DNA of 24,180 nt from Acrasis kona (GCA_026419775.2 JAOPGA020001159.1:1-24180), one strand, 5' to 3'; positions 8,242-17,321 are shown, counted from the first letter of the stretch. Notes: generated from the sequence alone by a model not told the origin. Numbers and translations are program-made.

Positions 8242-9069
8242 ATGTCAACAGCAAACACACTATTACCAACAACTGCACCAACAAAAGTTTTAGACGGTCC
8301 AGGAGCAACCACCGTCACTCAAACAACAGTAACACAAACAGCATATGCCGCACCAGTTGAAGCTAAGTCACAAGTACTATCCCAAATTATGGGCGCCCTC
8401 ATGGGTCTATCCATGTTTATTGGAGGTGTTCTACTACTAGTCGGTGCCGCTATCAGTTTGGCTGACTTTGGATACCACTACGTCGCCAGTGGCGTTCTCT
8501 GGATTATTGCCTTCTCCTTCTTCACATTAGCATCTGTATTCTCCTTCATTGGGGGTTTCGACCTTGGAAACAAGAACTCAAGAACACCATACCACTTTTT
8601 GAACATTATCGGAAGCGTTGCCTTCTTCTTGGGAAGTATCCTTATGATTATTGGTGCCGCCTTATGGTTATCTGGCACAGATAGATTTGATACTTTCAAC
8701 GCCGGTACTATTATTTGGATTATTGGTTCCTCATTAATCCTTGCCTACTTCCTCTTAAGAAACTATGGTGCCATTGTGGACGGTATTTACTTGTACCACA
8801 CCTACATGAACAACTTGACTAGTCGTACAAACGGAGCCACCTTCGAAGTTGCACCAAAGAGCTTAATCTCAAGTTTGTATTTGAACGGTATTGCAACAGT
8901 CATGTACACTGTCGCTTCAGTTCTTTTGTTATTAGGTTCCATCGCATGGACTAGTTTCCTCAGAACATTCTTCAGCAGGTCATTCCAAACTGAAGCAGGT
9001 GTGTTGTGGGTCATTGCTGGTTCATTGTATCTAATTGCCGGCTTGTTACAAATTGCAGCACGTAGATAA
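8242..9069 (+). CDS. Six-pass membrane protein made of three tandem repeats
   Basis: A 275-residue intronless protein. After a Thr/Ala-rich N-terminus (residues 1-40) there are six hydrophobic segments, at about 45-72, 82-106, 118-143, 154-173, 210-236 and 252-271. They form three hairpins, and the second helix of each shares a motif: GVLWIIAFSFFTLAS (84-98), GTIIWIIGSSLILAYF (155-170) and GVLWVIAGSLYLIAG (253-267). The G-x-(L/I)-x-W-(I/V)-I core resembles the YrhK-like domain, but I am not certain of this. Codon choice looks biased (many ACC, GCC, TTC), unlike the neighbours, which suggests high expression. There is no signal peptide, and the loops are short. Its function is unknown; a plasma-membrane or vesicle structural role is possible. 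Confidence 0.85.
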   Translation: MSTANTLLPTTAPTKVLDGPGATTVTQTTVTQTAYAAPVEAKSQVLSQIMGALMGLSMFIGGVLLLVGAAISLADFGYHYVASGVLWIIAFSFFTLASVFSFIGGFDLGNKNSRTPYHFLNIIGSVAFFLGSILMIIGAALWLSGTDRFDTFNAGTIIWIIGSSLILAYFLLRNYGAIVDGIYLYHTYMNNLTSRTNGATFEVAPKSLISSLYLNGIATVMYTVASVLLLLGSIAWTSFLRTFFSRSFQTEAGVLWVIAGSLYLIAGLLQIAARR

Positions 9070-9572
9070 ATGTAAATAAAATTAATTTTGTATTATGAGA
9101 ATGTTATCTCTCCTAGCCAACAAATTTTCGAGTCTTCAAAAAAAGTTAGATATGCTCATTGTAATGTAGGTCAACTCCGTCTTCTACTACAATAAGGAAG
9201 GGAATAATCTAGCAATGGTAAGTGGAGAACAGCAATTATGAAATCTCGGTCTGGGAAAAGTAATACTCACACATGTCTCTGTTACACAATCTGGTCATAG
9301 TACAGAACAATAACAAAACAACATTAAAAACAAACAAATTATTATTAAACAACTAACGTGGCTCAAATATTAGTATATATATAGTGGACACACATGCATT
9401 TACAAGACGCCATAAGGGTCAACAGATCATGAACAGTATTAAATTGATTATGCCACTCCATTAAAGGAATACAGGATTGGTGATTATTACCCTTTTCTTG
9501 GAAGGATATTGCTATGGTGAATACACAGCTGTTAGTAATGTTCAGTACTGTACTAGTCATTTTAAATAAGAA
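9070..9572. other. Intergenic
   Basis: The gene terminator region (aataaaattaattttg right after the stop) is followed by sequence with no recognised gene. The 65-codon minus-strand ORF at 9560-9363 has no supporting feature. Confidence 0.4.
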
Positions 9573-9653
9573 GCATTGATGGTTTAGTGGTAGAATTGGA
9601 CGTTGCCATCGTCTAGACCGGGGTTCGATTACCAGAAATTCCCCGTCAATGCA
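9573..9653 (+). tRNA. tRNA-Gly(GCC) with a 10-nt insertion in the T-loop
   Basis: The acceptor stem GCATTGA pairs with TCAATGC (9646-9652), and the discriminator is A9653. The D-arm has AGTGGTAGAAT (A box). The anticodon stem GGACG/CGTCT flanks TTGCCAT with anticodon GCC at 9605-9607. The T stem is CGGGG (9619-9623) with CCCCG (9641-9645). Between them lies the standard seven-base T-loop TTCGATT (9624-9630) plus ten extra bases, accagaaatt (9631-9640). Without these ten bases the gene is a perfectly ordinary 71-nt eukaryotic tRNA-Gly. The insertion follows directly after the B-box core GGTTCGATT and changes its last two bases. A T5 Pol III terminator follows at 9654-9658. The gene may be functional with an ectopic intron, or inactivated. 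Confidence 0.9.
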
Positions 9654-9830
9654 TTTTTAACTTGAAAAACACATTCTCAAAGTCGGCTTCAGTAACCAGT
9701 ACACGCTCATTGATAGGTTCGTAATCTTCAGGTTAATCAGGATCATCATCCCAATTATAATCTGGTTCTTTGTGATCTGTTATTACACGCTCACGGTCGA
9801 CAAGTGAGTTATAAATTTCTCTTCTTTCTC
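9649..9830 (-). pseudogene. Coding-like relic abutting tRNA-Gly
   Basis: The minus strand reads RERREIYNSLVDRERVITD, HKEPDYNWDDDPD, then one TAA (9735-9733), then PEDYEPINERVLVTEADFEN and VFFKLKMH ending in a TGA inside the tRNA 3' end. The acidic composition looks like real protein, but I recognise no family. It may be a transposon or gene remnant next to the tRNA. Confidence 0.35.
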
Positions 9831-10039
9831 TTTAATATGAATGAAAATATTCTATAATCTTTCTCCTGGCTGGAATTGCTTTGTTGTTAATAAAATAATA
9901 TTATTAAATAATTTGAAGTGAACAACATACAGAGGAAGCCCATACGCATAAAGAAGGTTGGAAGCTATTCTTTGTTGCATGTCATGGCTGCACTCTTATT
10001 ATATGAAGGAGTGATGCTCATTGTATTTTACAAAAAAAT
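9831..10039. other. Intergenic upstream of the MFS gene
   Basis: AT-rich; no gene visible. The MFS start codon at 10040 is preceded by an A7 tract at 10031-10037 and a T, which fits an A-rich leader. Confidence 0.3.
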
Positions 10040-11639
10040 ATGATTTCACACGAAGAAGTTCGCGATAAACAGAGCAGTGAAGATGTGAGTTCTAGTAAAC
10101 CTCTTGTAAAAACGCCACTACCAAAAGGCGAAATGATAGCAATGGGATTTTTGTTCTTCACGGAGGGGTACAACTTTACTTTCATTTTTTCTGTATGCAT
10201 TCTCATATTGAAAGTTTATTTAATGCTTTGTTAGTTTATAGGATATTTAGTAGTAGACTTTGGTATGGCGGAAGATGAAAGGAGTGCAGGTTACTATGCT
10301 GGTATCGTTGCTGCATCATACTCTTTGTGTCAATTTATGAGTAGTTTCTTGTACGGATATATTAGTGACAAATACAGTAAAAAAAATAGTAATCCTTGTT
10401 GGCACAGCAGGAGCTCTTGTTGCCATTCTGTTTTTTGGTTTCAGTACCAATTTTTGGTGGGCTTTGGTGAGCCGGTCTGCGTGTGGGATGCTGAATGCCA
10501 ATATTGCTACAGTCAAATCGTATATCGGTGTCATTACAGATGAAACTAATCAGACCCTTGCCTTTTCAATAATAAATATAACTTGGGGAGTAGGTGCAAT
10601 AATAGGCCCTGCCCTTGGTGGTTTGCTTGCGCAACCAGCGACAAAGTACAATATTGACAGTACATTCTTGAGAACATTCCCCTATCTTCTTCCTTGCGTT
10701 TGTTGTGCAGTTGTAATGCTTTGTGGTTTTGTATGTGGCTGCTTTTTGTTGAAGGATCGGAAATCTGAGCAGATTGAAGATGTTGTTCCGGAAACTGAAA
10801 TTGGTTTAGAGGAAATAATAACCCCTAATACAGATCTGCCATCGTCGTATCCAAAAACGCCAACTTCTTCAGCGTCTGCAAATATTCCAACTGACCTTGG
10901 TTTAGTTACACATAAGACTTCTTTTCAATTAATGTTAGAAGGACTTCGACATAACTTTTTAAATAAGGAATTTGTCACAACAGTTTACTGTTACTTTTTT
11001 GTAGTCGGCCTTGATGTAATGTTCGAAGAATTGTTTCCGTTGTGGTCCATGCTAAGCACTAGAAACAAAGGGCTTGGATTTCAAACAAACCAAATAGGGA
11101 TGGTGCAGGCGATGATCGGAGTTTTAGCTTGTATTCTACAATTAACTTACCCATTTGTGGCAGATCGCATTGGTCACTTGAATTGCTTGAGATTTGGCAG
11201 TGTGTTTGTGTTGATCATGATGGCCACACCCCAAATAGCAGTCGCGGCAAAGATAGGCGGTGATTGGCTATTGTGGATTGTTCTTTTCATCTACGCGGGC
11301 ATTAGATCAATGTATCAGGTGTATGAGTACACTTCTGTTTTAATTCTAATTAATAATTCTGCAAGACCTGGAAAAGTTGGTCTTGTTACTGGTGCAGCGC
11401 ATTCGTTTGGTTGTATTTCGAAGATTGTTTCGCCGTTAGTTGCTGGGCCTCTCATTGCATGGGGCAGCGGAAATAATCTTCCTTTCCCAGTTGATGTCCA
11501 CCTGCCATTCATTATTTGCGGATTATGTTCTATATCTTACGTGATGTTCTCGCTTGTGCTTGATAAATCAATAAATGCCCCAAGAGCAAATAATGGTATT
11601 TTTCATCACTCCGCACAAGTGGGGAACAATTTCGAATGA
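10040..11639 (+). CDS. Major facilitator superfamily transporter (ZIF/multidrug type), one intron, one frame break
   Basis: Exon 1 (10040-10192) encodes a polar N-terminus and TM1 (EMIAMGFLFFTEGYNFTF). A 42-nt GT-AG intron follows (10193-10234, gtatgc to gttag, phase 0). Exon 2 resumes with FIGYLVVDFGMAEDE and SAGYYAGIVAASYSLCQFMS, then the MFS loop 2-3 motif GYISDKYSKK. At an A8 run (10379-10386) the frame shifts by one; with seven A's it reads SKKIVILVGTAGAL without a gap. The rest is intact: FGFSTNFWWALVSR, GMLNANIATVKSYIGVITDE (typical of the zinc-induced facilitator/MFS_1 drug group), WGVGAIIGPALGG, and a second six-helix half. A long polar loop separates the halves. The extra A may be a sequencing error, an inactivating mutation or a slippery site. 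The last 13 or so codons lie in the adjacent repeat element. Substrate unknown. Confidence 0.85.
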
Positions 11640-12523
11640 GTGCGGAGTGAGTGCAACGAACGACGCACGAATGAGGAATTGTCACCCACGAGGGCGAGTG
11701 ATTAGGAAATTCCTGTCTCTTTATGTCAACATAATTAATAAAGATGTTACTTATTTTATTCTCTGTCCTAATATGTTTTGTTGTATGCCATTGCAACAAA
11801 GGGCATTTCTATATAGTACTGTGGTAAAAATTGAGGAAATGACTGATCACACTCATGAGAAGTATCTCGCAGGACTGGTGTACATTCCACCAAGTGAGCA
11901 GGATAAGAAAGCTGAAGTATTGGCTAAAACTTTTCAAGAAATGGTTAGTATTCGTGGACACTCACAACCAGCTGTATTACCAAACTTGCAGCTGCAGTTT
12001 GACAATGCACCACACCATATAGTTAACCCAGCAAACTTACAAGGAGAAGTTACCAGAAGATGTACAATGGGAGATCACTCACGGTAGAGTATGCGATCAA
12101 AGAATTAGAAAGAACAAAGCCGGGGCTGTTATTGTTGTGAGGCATGGTATCGATAGGTATACTTCACACTCTGGCCGTAGAACAATGGCAACATTCATGG
12201 CTGAGATGGGATTCTGTGCAGCCGAAATTCAATCGATGTTGCGACACATGAACCAATCCACATCGCAGGAATACATCGACTCATCTGATCGTGTGAGAAA
12301 GAGCACGTCAAAAAAATTATCAAATGCGATTAGCATCATTGACAGAAACAACGTCGAAAGTGAAGCTGATGTGACCAAGGATAATGATGTTGTTATCGAT
12401 GATGAAGTGAAGGCAGTGGTAGGTCAAGAAAACAAGAAGAACTGGAATCTGGTATTCAATAATTGTAATGTCACATTTCACTAATAAAGTATGAGGGATA
12501 GTTTTTGTTCCCCACAGGTGTGT
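11606..12523 (+). mobile_element. Relic element with tyrosine-recombinase domain
   Basis: Its proposed limits rest on gtggggaacaa (11619-11629), repeated in inverse as ttgttccccac near 12508-12518. An 11-bp inverted repeat, tcactccgcac (11606-11616) with gtgcggagtga (11640-11650), lies at the left end. The GC content of 11640-11700 differs from that of its surroundings. Inside are a minus-one-frame ORF of unknown content (from about 11793, with HEKYLAGLVYIPPSEQDKK) and the recombinase domain. Terminal repeats this short could arise by chance, so the boundaries are tentative. Confidence 0.45.
12023..12484 (+). pseudogene. Tyrosine recombinase C-terminal domain (truncated)
   Basis: One frame is open from 12023 and ends at a TAA at 12482-12484. 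It contains KLPEDVQWEITHGRV, then YTSHSGRRTMATFMAEMG, AAEIQSMLRHMNQSTSQEYI and DSSDRVRKSTSKK. H-x-x-R, the following His (LRHMN) and a Tyr ten residues later form the box II of tyrosine recombinases (R-H-x-x-R-H-Y family), as in Crypton, DIRS and Ngaro elements. The first catalytic Arg region is missing or lies in another frame upstream, because the preceding ORF (to 12087) is out of frame. It is therefore a broken copy. There is no RT, so assignment to Crypton rather than DIRS is open. Confidence 0.7.
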
Positions 12524-12878
12524 TTTTGTTCCACACTCAATTGTAAAAAATGAAGAAAGAATTCTAGTTGATCGCTCGATTAGGTAAAAAATCTGTGCGG
12601 ATAAAGAGACAAAAATTGAAGTTAATGCAACAAGATCATCAGAATTTAAGAGTATAGATCAAGAAGAAATAGTGTAATATAAAGAATAACATACATAAAG
12701 AGCATTCATTACTGTTTGGTCTATCAAACTTTGTGTCCTATCAACTTGTTCCTTCCTTTCAAGTTGGTATATATCATTGTAATCATCTACTTATTTGTGA
12801 ATGTTCTCTGTTTGGAGATATGCTCATTATTAGAAGTGGATTGAATGCATTTTTCAAATCAAAACGAACATCTGCAAA
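12485..12878. other. Intergenic, probable relic DNA
   Basis: It holds two half-repeats ttgttcc(cc)ac near 12508 and 12528, then AT-rich DNA with one 30-codon open stretch (12594-12676) and no recognised gene. The last 40 bases may be the leader of the next gene. Confidence 0.3.
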
Positions 12879-13253
12879 ATGACGTCAACCCCTCAAGCTT
12901 ACGCTCCTGCTGATGGTAGTGCAGTGGATGTTATTGATAGTGCCATCCAGACTAACGATAGCATCACTTATGTTAAAAGCATTTGCCCTACTAACATAAC
13001 AAAAGAGGTCGAGCCTTTAGTAACTGAGAATCCATCATCAAAATCAATCAATAAATCATTATCAGACAATAGCAAGAAGAAGTTGTGTCGCATATTGCTA
13101 CATAGAAAATTTCAAAGCAGAGGTAGTTTACTACCCTCTTTACGAAGCAAAGTATATTCAAAGGAAGTGCATGCAAAAAGGAATCAAGAGAATTTAAAGA
13201 AGCAATTTGGTATTCAATACCAAATTCAATACCACCTAATCAATCTTTTTTGA
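12879..13253 (+). CDS. Hypothetical protein (124 aa) with palindrome at 3' end
   Basis: I do not recognise this protein. It starts MTSTPQAYAPADGSAVDVID, is Ser/Thr-rich, and turns basic after residue 70 (NSKKKLCRILLHRKFQSRG, KEVHAKRNQENLKKQ). There is no transmembrane segment. The ATG context (caaaatg) is similar to that of other genes here. The C-terminal FGIQYQIQYH is encoded by a perfect 11-bp inverted repeat with a 1-nt loop (13204-13226) plus a further caatacca copy. The natural end of the protein may therefore have been altered by a small insertion. Confidence 0.45.
   Translation: MTSTPQAYAPADGSAVDVIDSAIQTNDSITYVKSICPTNITKEVEPLVTENPSSKSINKSLSDNSKKKLCRILLHRKFQSRGSLLPSLRSKVYSKEVHAKRNQENLKKQFGIQYQIQYHLINLF
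13204..13226. repeat. Perfect 23-nt palindrome (11-bp arms, 1-nt loop)
   Basis: Arms aatttggtatt and aataccaaatt around a single C. It lies inside the last codons of the upstream small gene and is followed by another caatacca. Confidence 0.85.
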
Positions 13254-13347
13254 GCAGGAGGCCAGTTTTCGTGTAATGTATAATCGCTTTTTTAAAAATT
13301 AAACATTTTTCTAAATTCTTTTATCAAGAATTCAAATTTATTATTTG

Positions 13348-15222
13348 TCACTGGTTGATGATATTGACCTTCTTGCCATATATTACACTTAATAGTTTGA
13401 AGCACTCTGGAGCCACTCTTGCGCACTTATCCACACGAATTTCCCTTAGACCATATAGTGGTACTTTTCTGTCGCCAACAAAACCGTCTTTACTCTGCTG
13501 TTGGCGCAAATGAAGAGGATCACATAAAATGGAGCACAATCTCATCAATCCCTTATCTGTAATCAGTGGATTCTCGCTCAGGTCAAGAATTTCCATTGTA
13601 AGACAAGAATGCAACATATTCAATCCTTCGTCATCAATATTAGCACATCTCTTAAGACTCAATTCCTTCAAATAGAACAATTTTGAGATGTGACCGATTC
13701 CAGAATTTGTAATTTTTGAACAACCATACAAATTTAATATTTTTAAAGACAAACATAACTTTTCACAAATATACAAGACGCTAGCATCAGTGATGCGTAC
13801 ACATTTTTTTAAATTTAAATGTTCCAATTCTTGACAAGTATCGGCTACCATTGTAACACCATCATCAGTTATATCATCAGAGAAAGCCAAAACCAACTCT
13901 TTTAGCTTTGTAGTCCAAGATAATAACTTTATAATACATTTATCGCTTACTAGCTTACATCCCATCAGATTCAGTCTTTCTAATTTGGTCAATCCAGAAT
14001 TTTGACCATCTATTCCAGACAATGTGATCCTATCACATCCTGTCAGGTTCAAAGAGACTAATTTTTTACACTTTTGTACAATGTGGGTCAATCCTTGACA
14101 AGTTATTAGACGGCAGCATTGTAAGTTCAACACCTCCAAGTTGACCAACTCAGATAAATGTTGCAAACCAACATCTGTGATTTGGTGACAAAAAGTCAAA
14201 TCTAGGGAAGTCAATCTAGGACCCAATCCTTTCAAAATACTCATTCCAGAGTCCGTTAAGTGTACACAACCAGTCAGATCTAGAGACTCTAAGTATGGAA
14301 ACTGTAATAAATGAGTCATGGCGGCATCATTCACTTTTGGACACCTTTTGAGGTTTAAGGTTCTAAGATTTTTTGCAATATAAGTAAGATACATTACACC
14401 TTTTTCGGTGATTGATCTGCATCCCAAAAAATTTATTGTTTTCAAAGTATGTAAACCGTAACTGACTTCTTCTTGCTTGTTCTGGATCTTTGCGCTCAAA
14501 ATGCTTTTTTGATAACTCTTTGGTGGCGGATAATGATAATAAATGTGATGAAAGTTTGCGGCAGGGTTCATGAGAATGTTCCTTTTGATGTGATGGGTGT
14601 TACCGACCATTGACTCTTCATCATCTTGAATGGTATCCAAATCACTCTCGCTTCCCTCATTGTAACTGGTGCCTGTGACCGAGTCATATTCATCGGTTAC
14701 AGAGTCCAAATGTGTTTCGTAGTCAAATGAAAAATCGTACGATGACTCTGTGTCAGTTGGGTCCTTATTACTTAATGCTAAATAGTCAGCATTAGAGTAT
14801 ATGAACTTGTGAGCGAGCTGTTGTAACCCTTTATCTGTGATTTGAAAATCTTCGGACGAACCACTGTTGCCCAAATCCAACGCCTCGAGTCTGACGAACC
14901 TACGAACGACTCCAACAAATGCATCTTCGTTCAAGGAGCGTAATTTACCCTCTACTGTAACGATTTGAACGCCTTGAACGTGAAGAGCTGCAAATCTTCT
15001 GCAGACAAGTTTCATTGTTGTCATAAGATCGAATACATTTTTGAACTGAAACACACGCACCAAAAGTTCGTCTGGAAGTTCATCTAATGTTGTCGCAGAT
15101 GTATCCGATGCAAAATGTTGTTTTCTTCTTCTGGAGCGCTTTTTTCTTCTTCTTGCGGGCTGATTGGGACTCTGCACATTACCAGACATAAGGTATGGTG
15201 CATTGTTTGGTGGTGGGTACAT
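13348..15222 (-). CDS. F-box/leucine-rich repeat protein (FBXL2/20, AMN1 type)
   Basis: A 624-residue intronless protein from the ATG at 15222 (MYPPPNNAPYL). An upstream in-frame extension to 15255 has only a TTG. Residues about 23-35 (ARRRKKRSRRRKQ) look like a nuclear localisation signal. The F-box lies at about 46-79 (LDELPDELLVRVFQF, MKLVCRRFAAL). An acidic Ser/Asp-rich insertion follows at about residues 160-230. More than ten cysteine-containing LRRs then run to the end, for example LRTLNLKRCPKVNDAAM, LESLDLTGCVHLTDSGM, LTSLDLTFCHQITDVGL and LKILNLYGCSKITNSGI. Family knowledge: the F-box binds Skp1 in SCF ubiquitin ligases and the LRR arc binds the substrate. The substrate is unknown. 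This is the second F-box candidate in the window. Confidence 0.93.
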   Translation of the reverse strand: MYPPPNNAPYLMSGNVQSPNQPARRRKKRSRRRKQHFASDTSATTLDELPDELLVRVFQFKNVFDLMTTMKLVCRRFAALHVQGVQIVTVEGKLRSLNEDAFVGVVRRFVRLEALDLGNSGSSEDFQITDKGLQQLAHKFIYSNADYLALSNKDPTDTESSYDFSFDYETHLDSVTDEYDSVTGTSYNEGSESDLDTIQDDEESMVGNTHHIKRNILMNPAANFHHIYYHYPPPKSYQKSILSAKIQNKQEEVSYGLHTLKTINFLGCRSITEKGVMYLTYIAKNLRTLNLKRCPKVNDAAMTHLLQFPYLESLDLTGCVHLTDSGMSILKGLGPRLTSLDLTFCHQITDVGLQHLSELVNLEVLNLQCCRLITCQGLTHIVQKCKKLVSLNLTGCDRITLSGIDGQNSGLTKLERLNLMGCKLVSDKCIIKLLSWTTKLKELVLAFSDDITDDGVTMVADTCQELEHLNLKKCVRITDASVLYICEKLCLSLKILNLYGCSKITNSGIGHISKLFYLKELSLKRCANIDDEGLNMLHSCLTMEILDLSENPLITDKGLMRLCSILCDPLHLRQQQSKDGFVGDRKVPLYGLREIRVDKCARVAPECFKLLSVIYGKKVNIINQ

Positions 15223-15591
15223 CCTAATAATGTTATGACTTTGAATGTTTTTCAACTGACAGTCTTTGATTCCTCTTAATTGTGCTCAAGGGGGGTGGAA
15301 CAGGAACGGTCTTCTTATGAAAGAAACTCATATTTTCTTAATATGTTTCGTTTGGTTGTGATTTTTTAAACATGTCACCTTTCGCGTAATACACCCGAAC
15401 ATCGTAGGTTCGAAATGGTTCTATTCTCTTTGAATTGTAAACCTGTTGTTGACCAAAAGTACAAAATAGCATATCTGGTACAAAATAGTTTGCTGAAGAA
15501 AAGGAGGGTAGGAAAAAGTTTTGAGCTCTCAAAAAAACTTTTAGAATGCCGTTAGAGAAAAAATCATCCGCAGTAGCATCAAAAGACAGTT
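15223..15591. other. Intergenic
   Basis: A minus-strand frame (about 15532-15338), lacking an early ATG, reads QVYNSKRIEPFRTYDVRVYY. It could be an exon or a remnant, but nothing identifies it. No other feature is seen. Confidence 0.3.
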
Positions 15592-15957
15592 TTATTTATC
15601 ATATCGTTGTTCAATGGGTCTTGCTGTAAGGGCTAGTAAATACCACGTGGTGCAGTCCCAGGAAATCTGATGTTTGAGCAAATATGAGATTTTTTGAGTG
15701 CCAAATTCACTGTCTAGCCACTTGATGTCATCAATCTCGTCGCCAAGGTCTAAGCGTCAAGCTAATGGATATTATAAGGTTTTCTTCTGAATCTCCCCAA
15801 ACAAGTCCTCATAAATCCTCCATTCATCTGCCAAACTTATATACACCATTGAACGTGAGCTACAGAGCAAACGTCCCACCACAAAGTCAACATTGGGCGG
15901 CATGCATGATCCGTATCTGTTGTTACAACTTATAATCTTCAGTATCTTGTTCCACAT
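15592..15957 (-). pseudogene. Broken ORF with two in-frame stops
   Basis: From an ATG at 15957 the frame reads MPPNVDFVVGRLL and YISLADEWRIYEDLFGEIQK. It then hits TAA (15774-15772) and TGA (15759-15757), and continues in the same frame with LDLGDEIDDIKWLDSEFGTQ, KISYLLKHQISWDCTTWYLL and ARPIEQRYDK to TAA 15594-15592. Both halves look like genuine protein. The joint holds no acceptable GT-AG intron in phase. I do not recognise the family with confidence; DEIDDIKWL is reminiscent of the end of Nudix proteins. It is either a decayed gene or one interrupted by a short insertion of about 18-24 nt. Confidence 0.5.
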
Positions 15958-16065
15958 TGCAAACGATTAAATATATGTGCTTTATTAAATATTTGCGTCA
16001 TTTTGCATTTTATCGAACATTTTTTGTAAAGTGTATAATTAGACTTGATTTCTTTCCCTTCAAAG

Positions 16066-17231
16066 ATGAATAAATTGACCAGAGTGCTGTACAGAAATCT
16101 ATTGCATACTGCGAAGGTTTATGACAGCAAGCCCGCTTTTAAAACTAGAAGAACTAAACTGCACTTGAAGCACGAAAGACAAGATGAACAAATCAACAAC
16201 CCTCTACTAAAGAAACACTTAAAGGAGCACTCTCAAAAGATCTTCGGAGATAGAATATTTTATTTGCCCATAGAAAAATCATTCGCCGATTTGACTCGCG
16301 AAGGGTTCAAAATTAACAAGGATCTACAGGGTGAGGTAAGTTACCATCATCCTTTTACTTTGAATTCACAACTCAGGAGAAAGATGCAGCCATAGACGCG
16401 GGATATGTCTTATTAAGGAACTTCAACAATGCTTTACGTGAGGAACAATCCGAAGCAGAAGCAGAAACAGAAACAAAAACATCACCACCAGCAACAACCA
16501 AGACCAACCTCCCAAAATTTGAGTTAACCGACAAGATTGAACCCGGAGTGCTTCTGATCGCCCATCCCTGCTCAACTTCAGTATTCAAAAAATCAATTGT
16601 TCTCATTTGCGACCACAATGACACCATCACACCCGGTTCAAGATTAAAAACACATACATCAGGTGTCATCCTAAATAAAAAAATGACACCCAAGTTTCAA
16701 AATGATTTCATTTTCGTAGTAGCAGAAGGTGATGGATACACAATATTCCAAGATCCCAAAATTCTCAAAGAGATGGGCTTAAAAACGGACTTTAAAAAGC
16801 CACAACCTCCAAAAGAACAAGACGCCAACATTACAAGATACGGAGGTCCATGCCATGGTACATTCTCTCTTTACAAATCACCACAAGGTGATTTTTCGAA
16901 TCAAGAACAAACCGAAAAGACCAACAACAAGGTTAAAAAATTACCGGGAGGAATGATTTGGGGGGAGTCCGATGTGATCAATCAAATCAAAACTTTGCAA
17001 CAAGAAAAGGAACAAGACGTGAAGAAGGAGGATCGGATCGTGATATATAAGGGAAATGCACAATGGGAGAAGGATCAACTGTCGTCCGAGTTGGAGAGAG
17101 GTTCTTGGGTCATGGTGAAATGTAATCAAGAAGACATTTGGAAATTGGTTGGAAACAAAGAACAAGATGAAGTTCTATGGGACGAAATGTTGAAGAGCTT
17201 AGGAGGCGAATACGAGAAGTTTGTAGAATAA
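16066..17231 (+). CDS. UPF0301/AlgH-family protein, 41-nt intron, possible mitochondrial leader
   Basis: Exon 1 (16066-16335) starts MNKLTRVLYRNLLHTAKVYD, a basic, amphipathic leader suggestive of mitochondrial import. The 41-nt intron (16336-16376, gtaagt to ctcag) is phase 0. Exon 2 begins EKDAAIDAGYVLLRNFNN, followed by a low-complexity SEAEAETETKTSPPATTKT linker, then the AlgH core: GVLLIAHPCSTSVFKKSIVL, TSGVILNKKMTP, GGPCHGTFSLY and YKGNAQWEKDQLSSELERGS (family pattern: G.agWgpgQLe.El..g.W). The spliced protein is about 374 residues, much longer than the roughly 190 of bacterial AlgH because of the N-terminal half. The family's biochemical function is not established. An upstream TTG in frame was not used as the start. 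Confidence 0.88.
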
Positions 17232-17321
17232 AATTAAAGAACAAGGGTGTTAAGATTATTACGATAATATATTCGGTAGAGTGCACACAACAAAGCACGC
17301 TAGAATCAACAAGCAATTTAT

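Noticed and set aside
9363-9560. 65-codon minus-strand ORF next to tRNA-Gly
   Set aside because: No motif, odd Cys/His composition, no supporting context.
15757-15774. Stop-codon reassignment (TAA/TGA read as amino acids)
   Set aside because: Intact genes here end properly at TAA or TGA right after their conserved C-termini, so the standard code applies.
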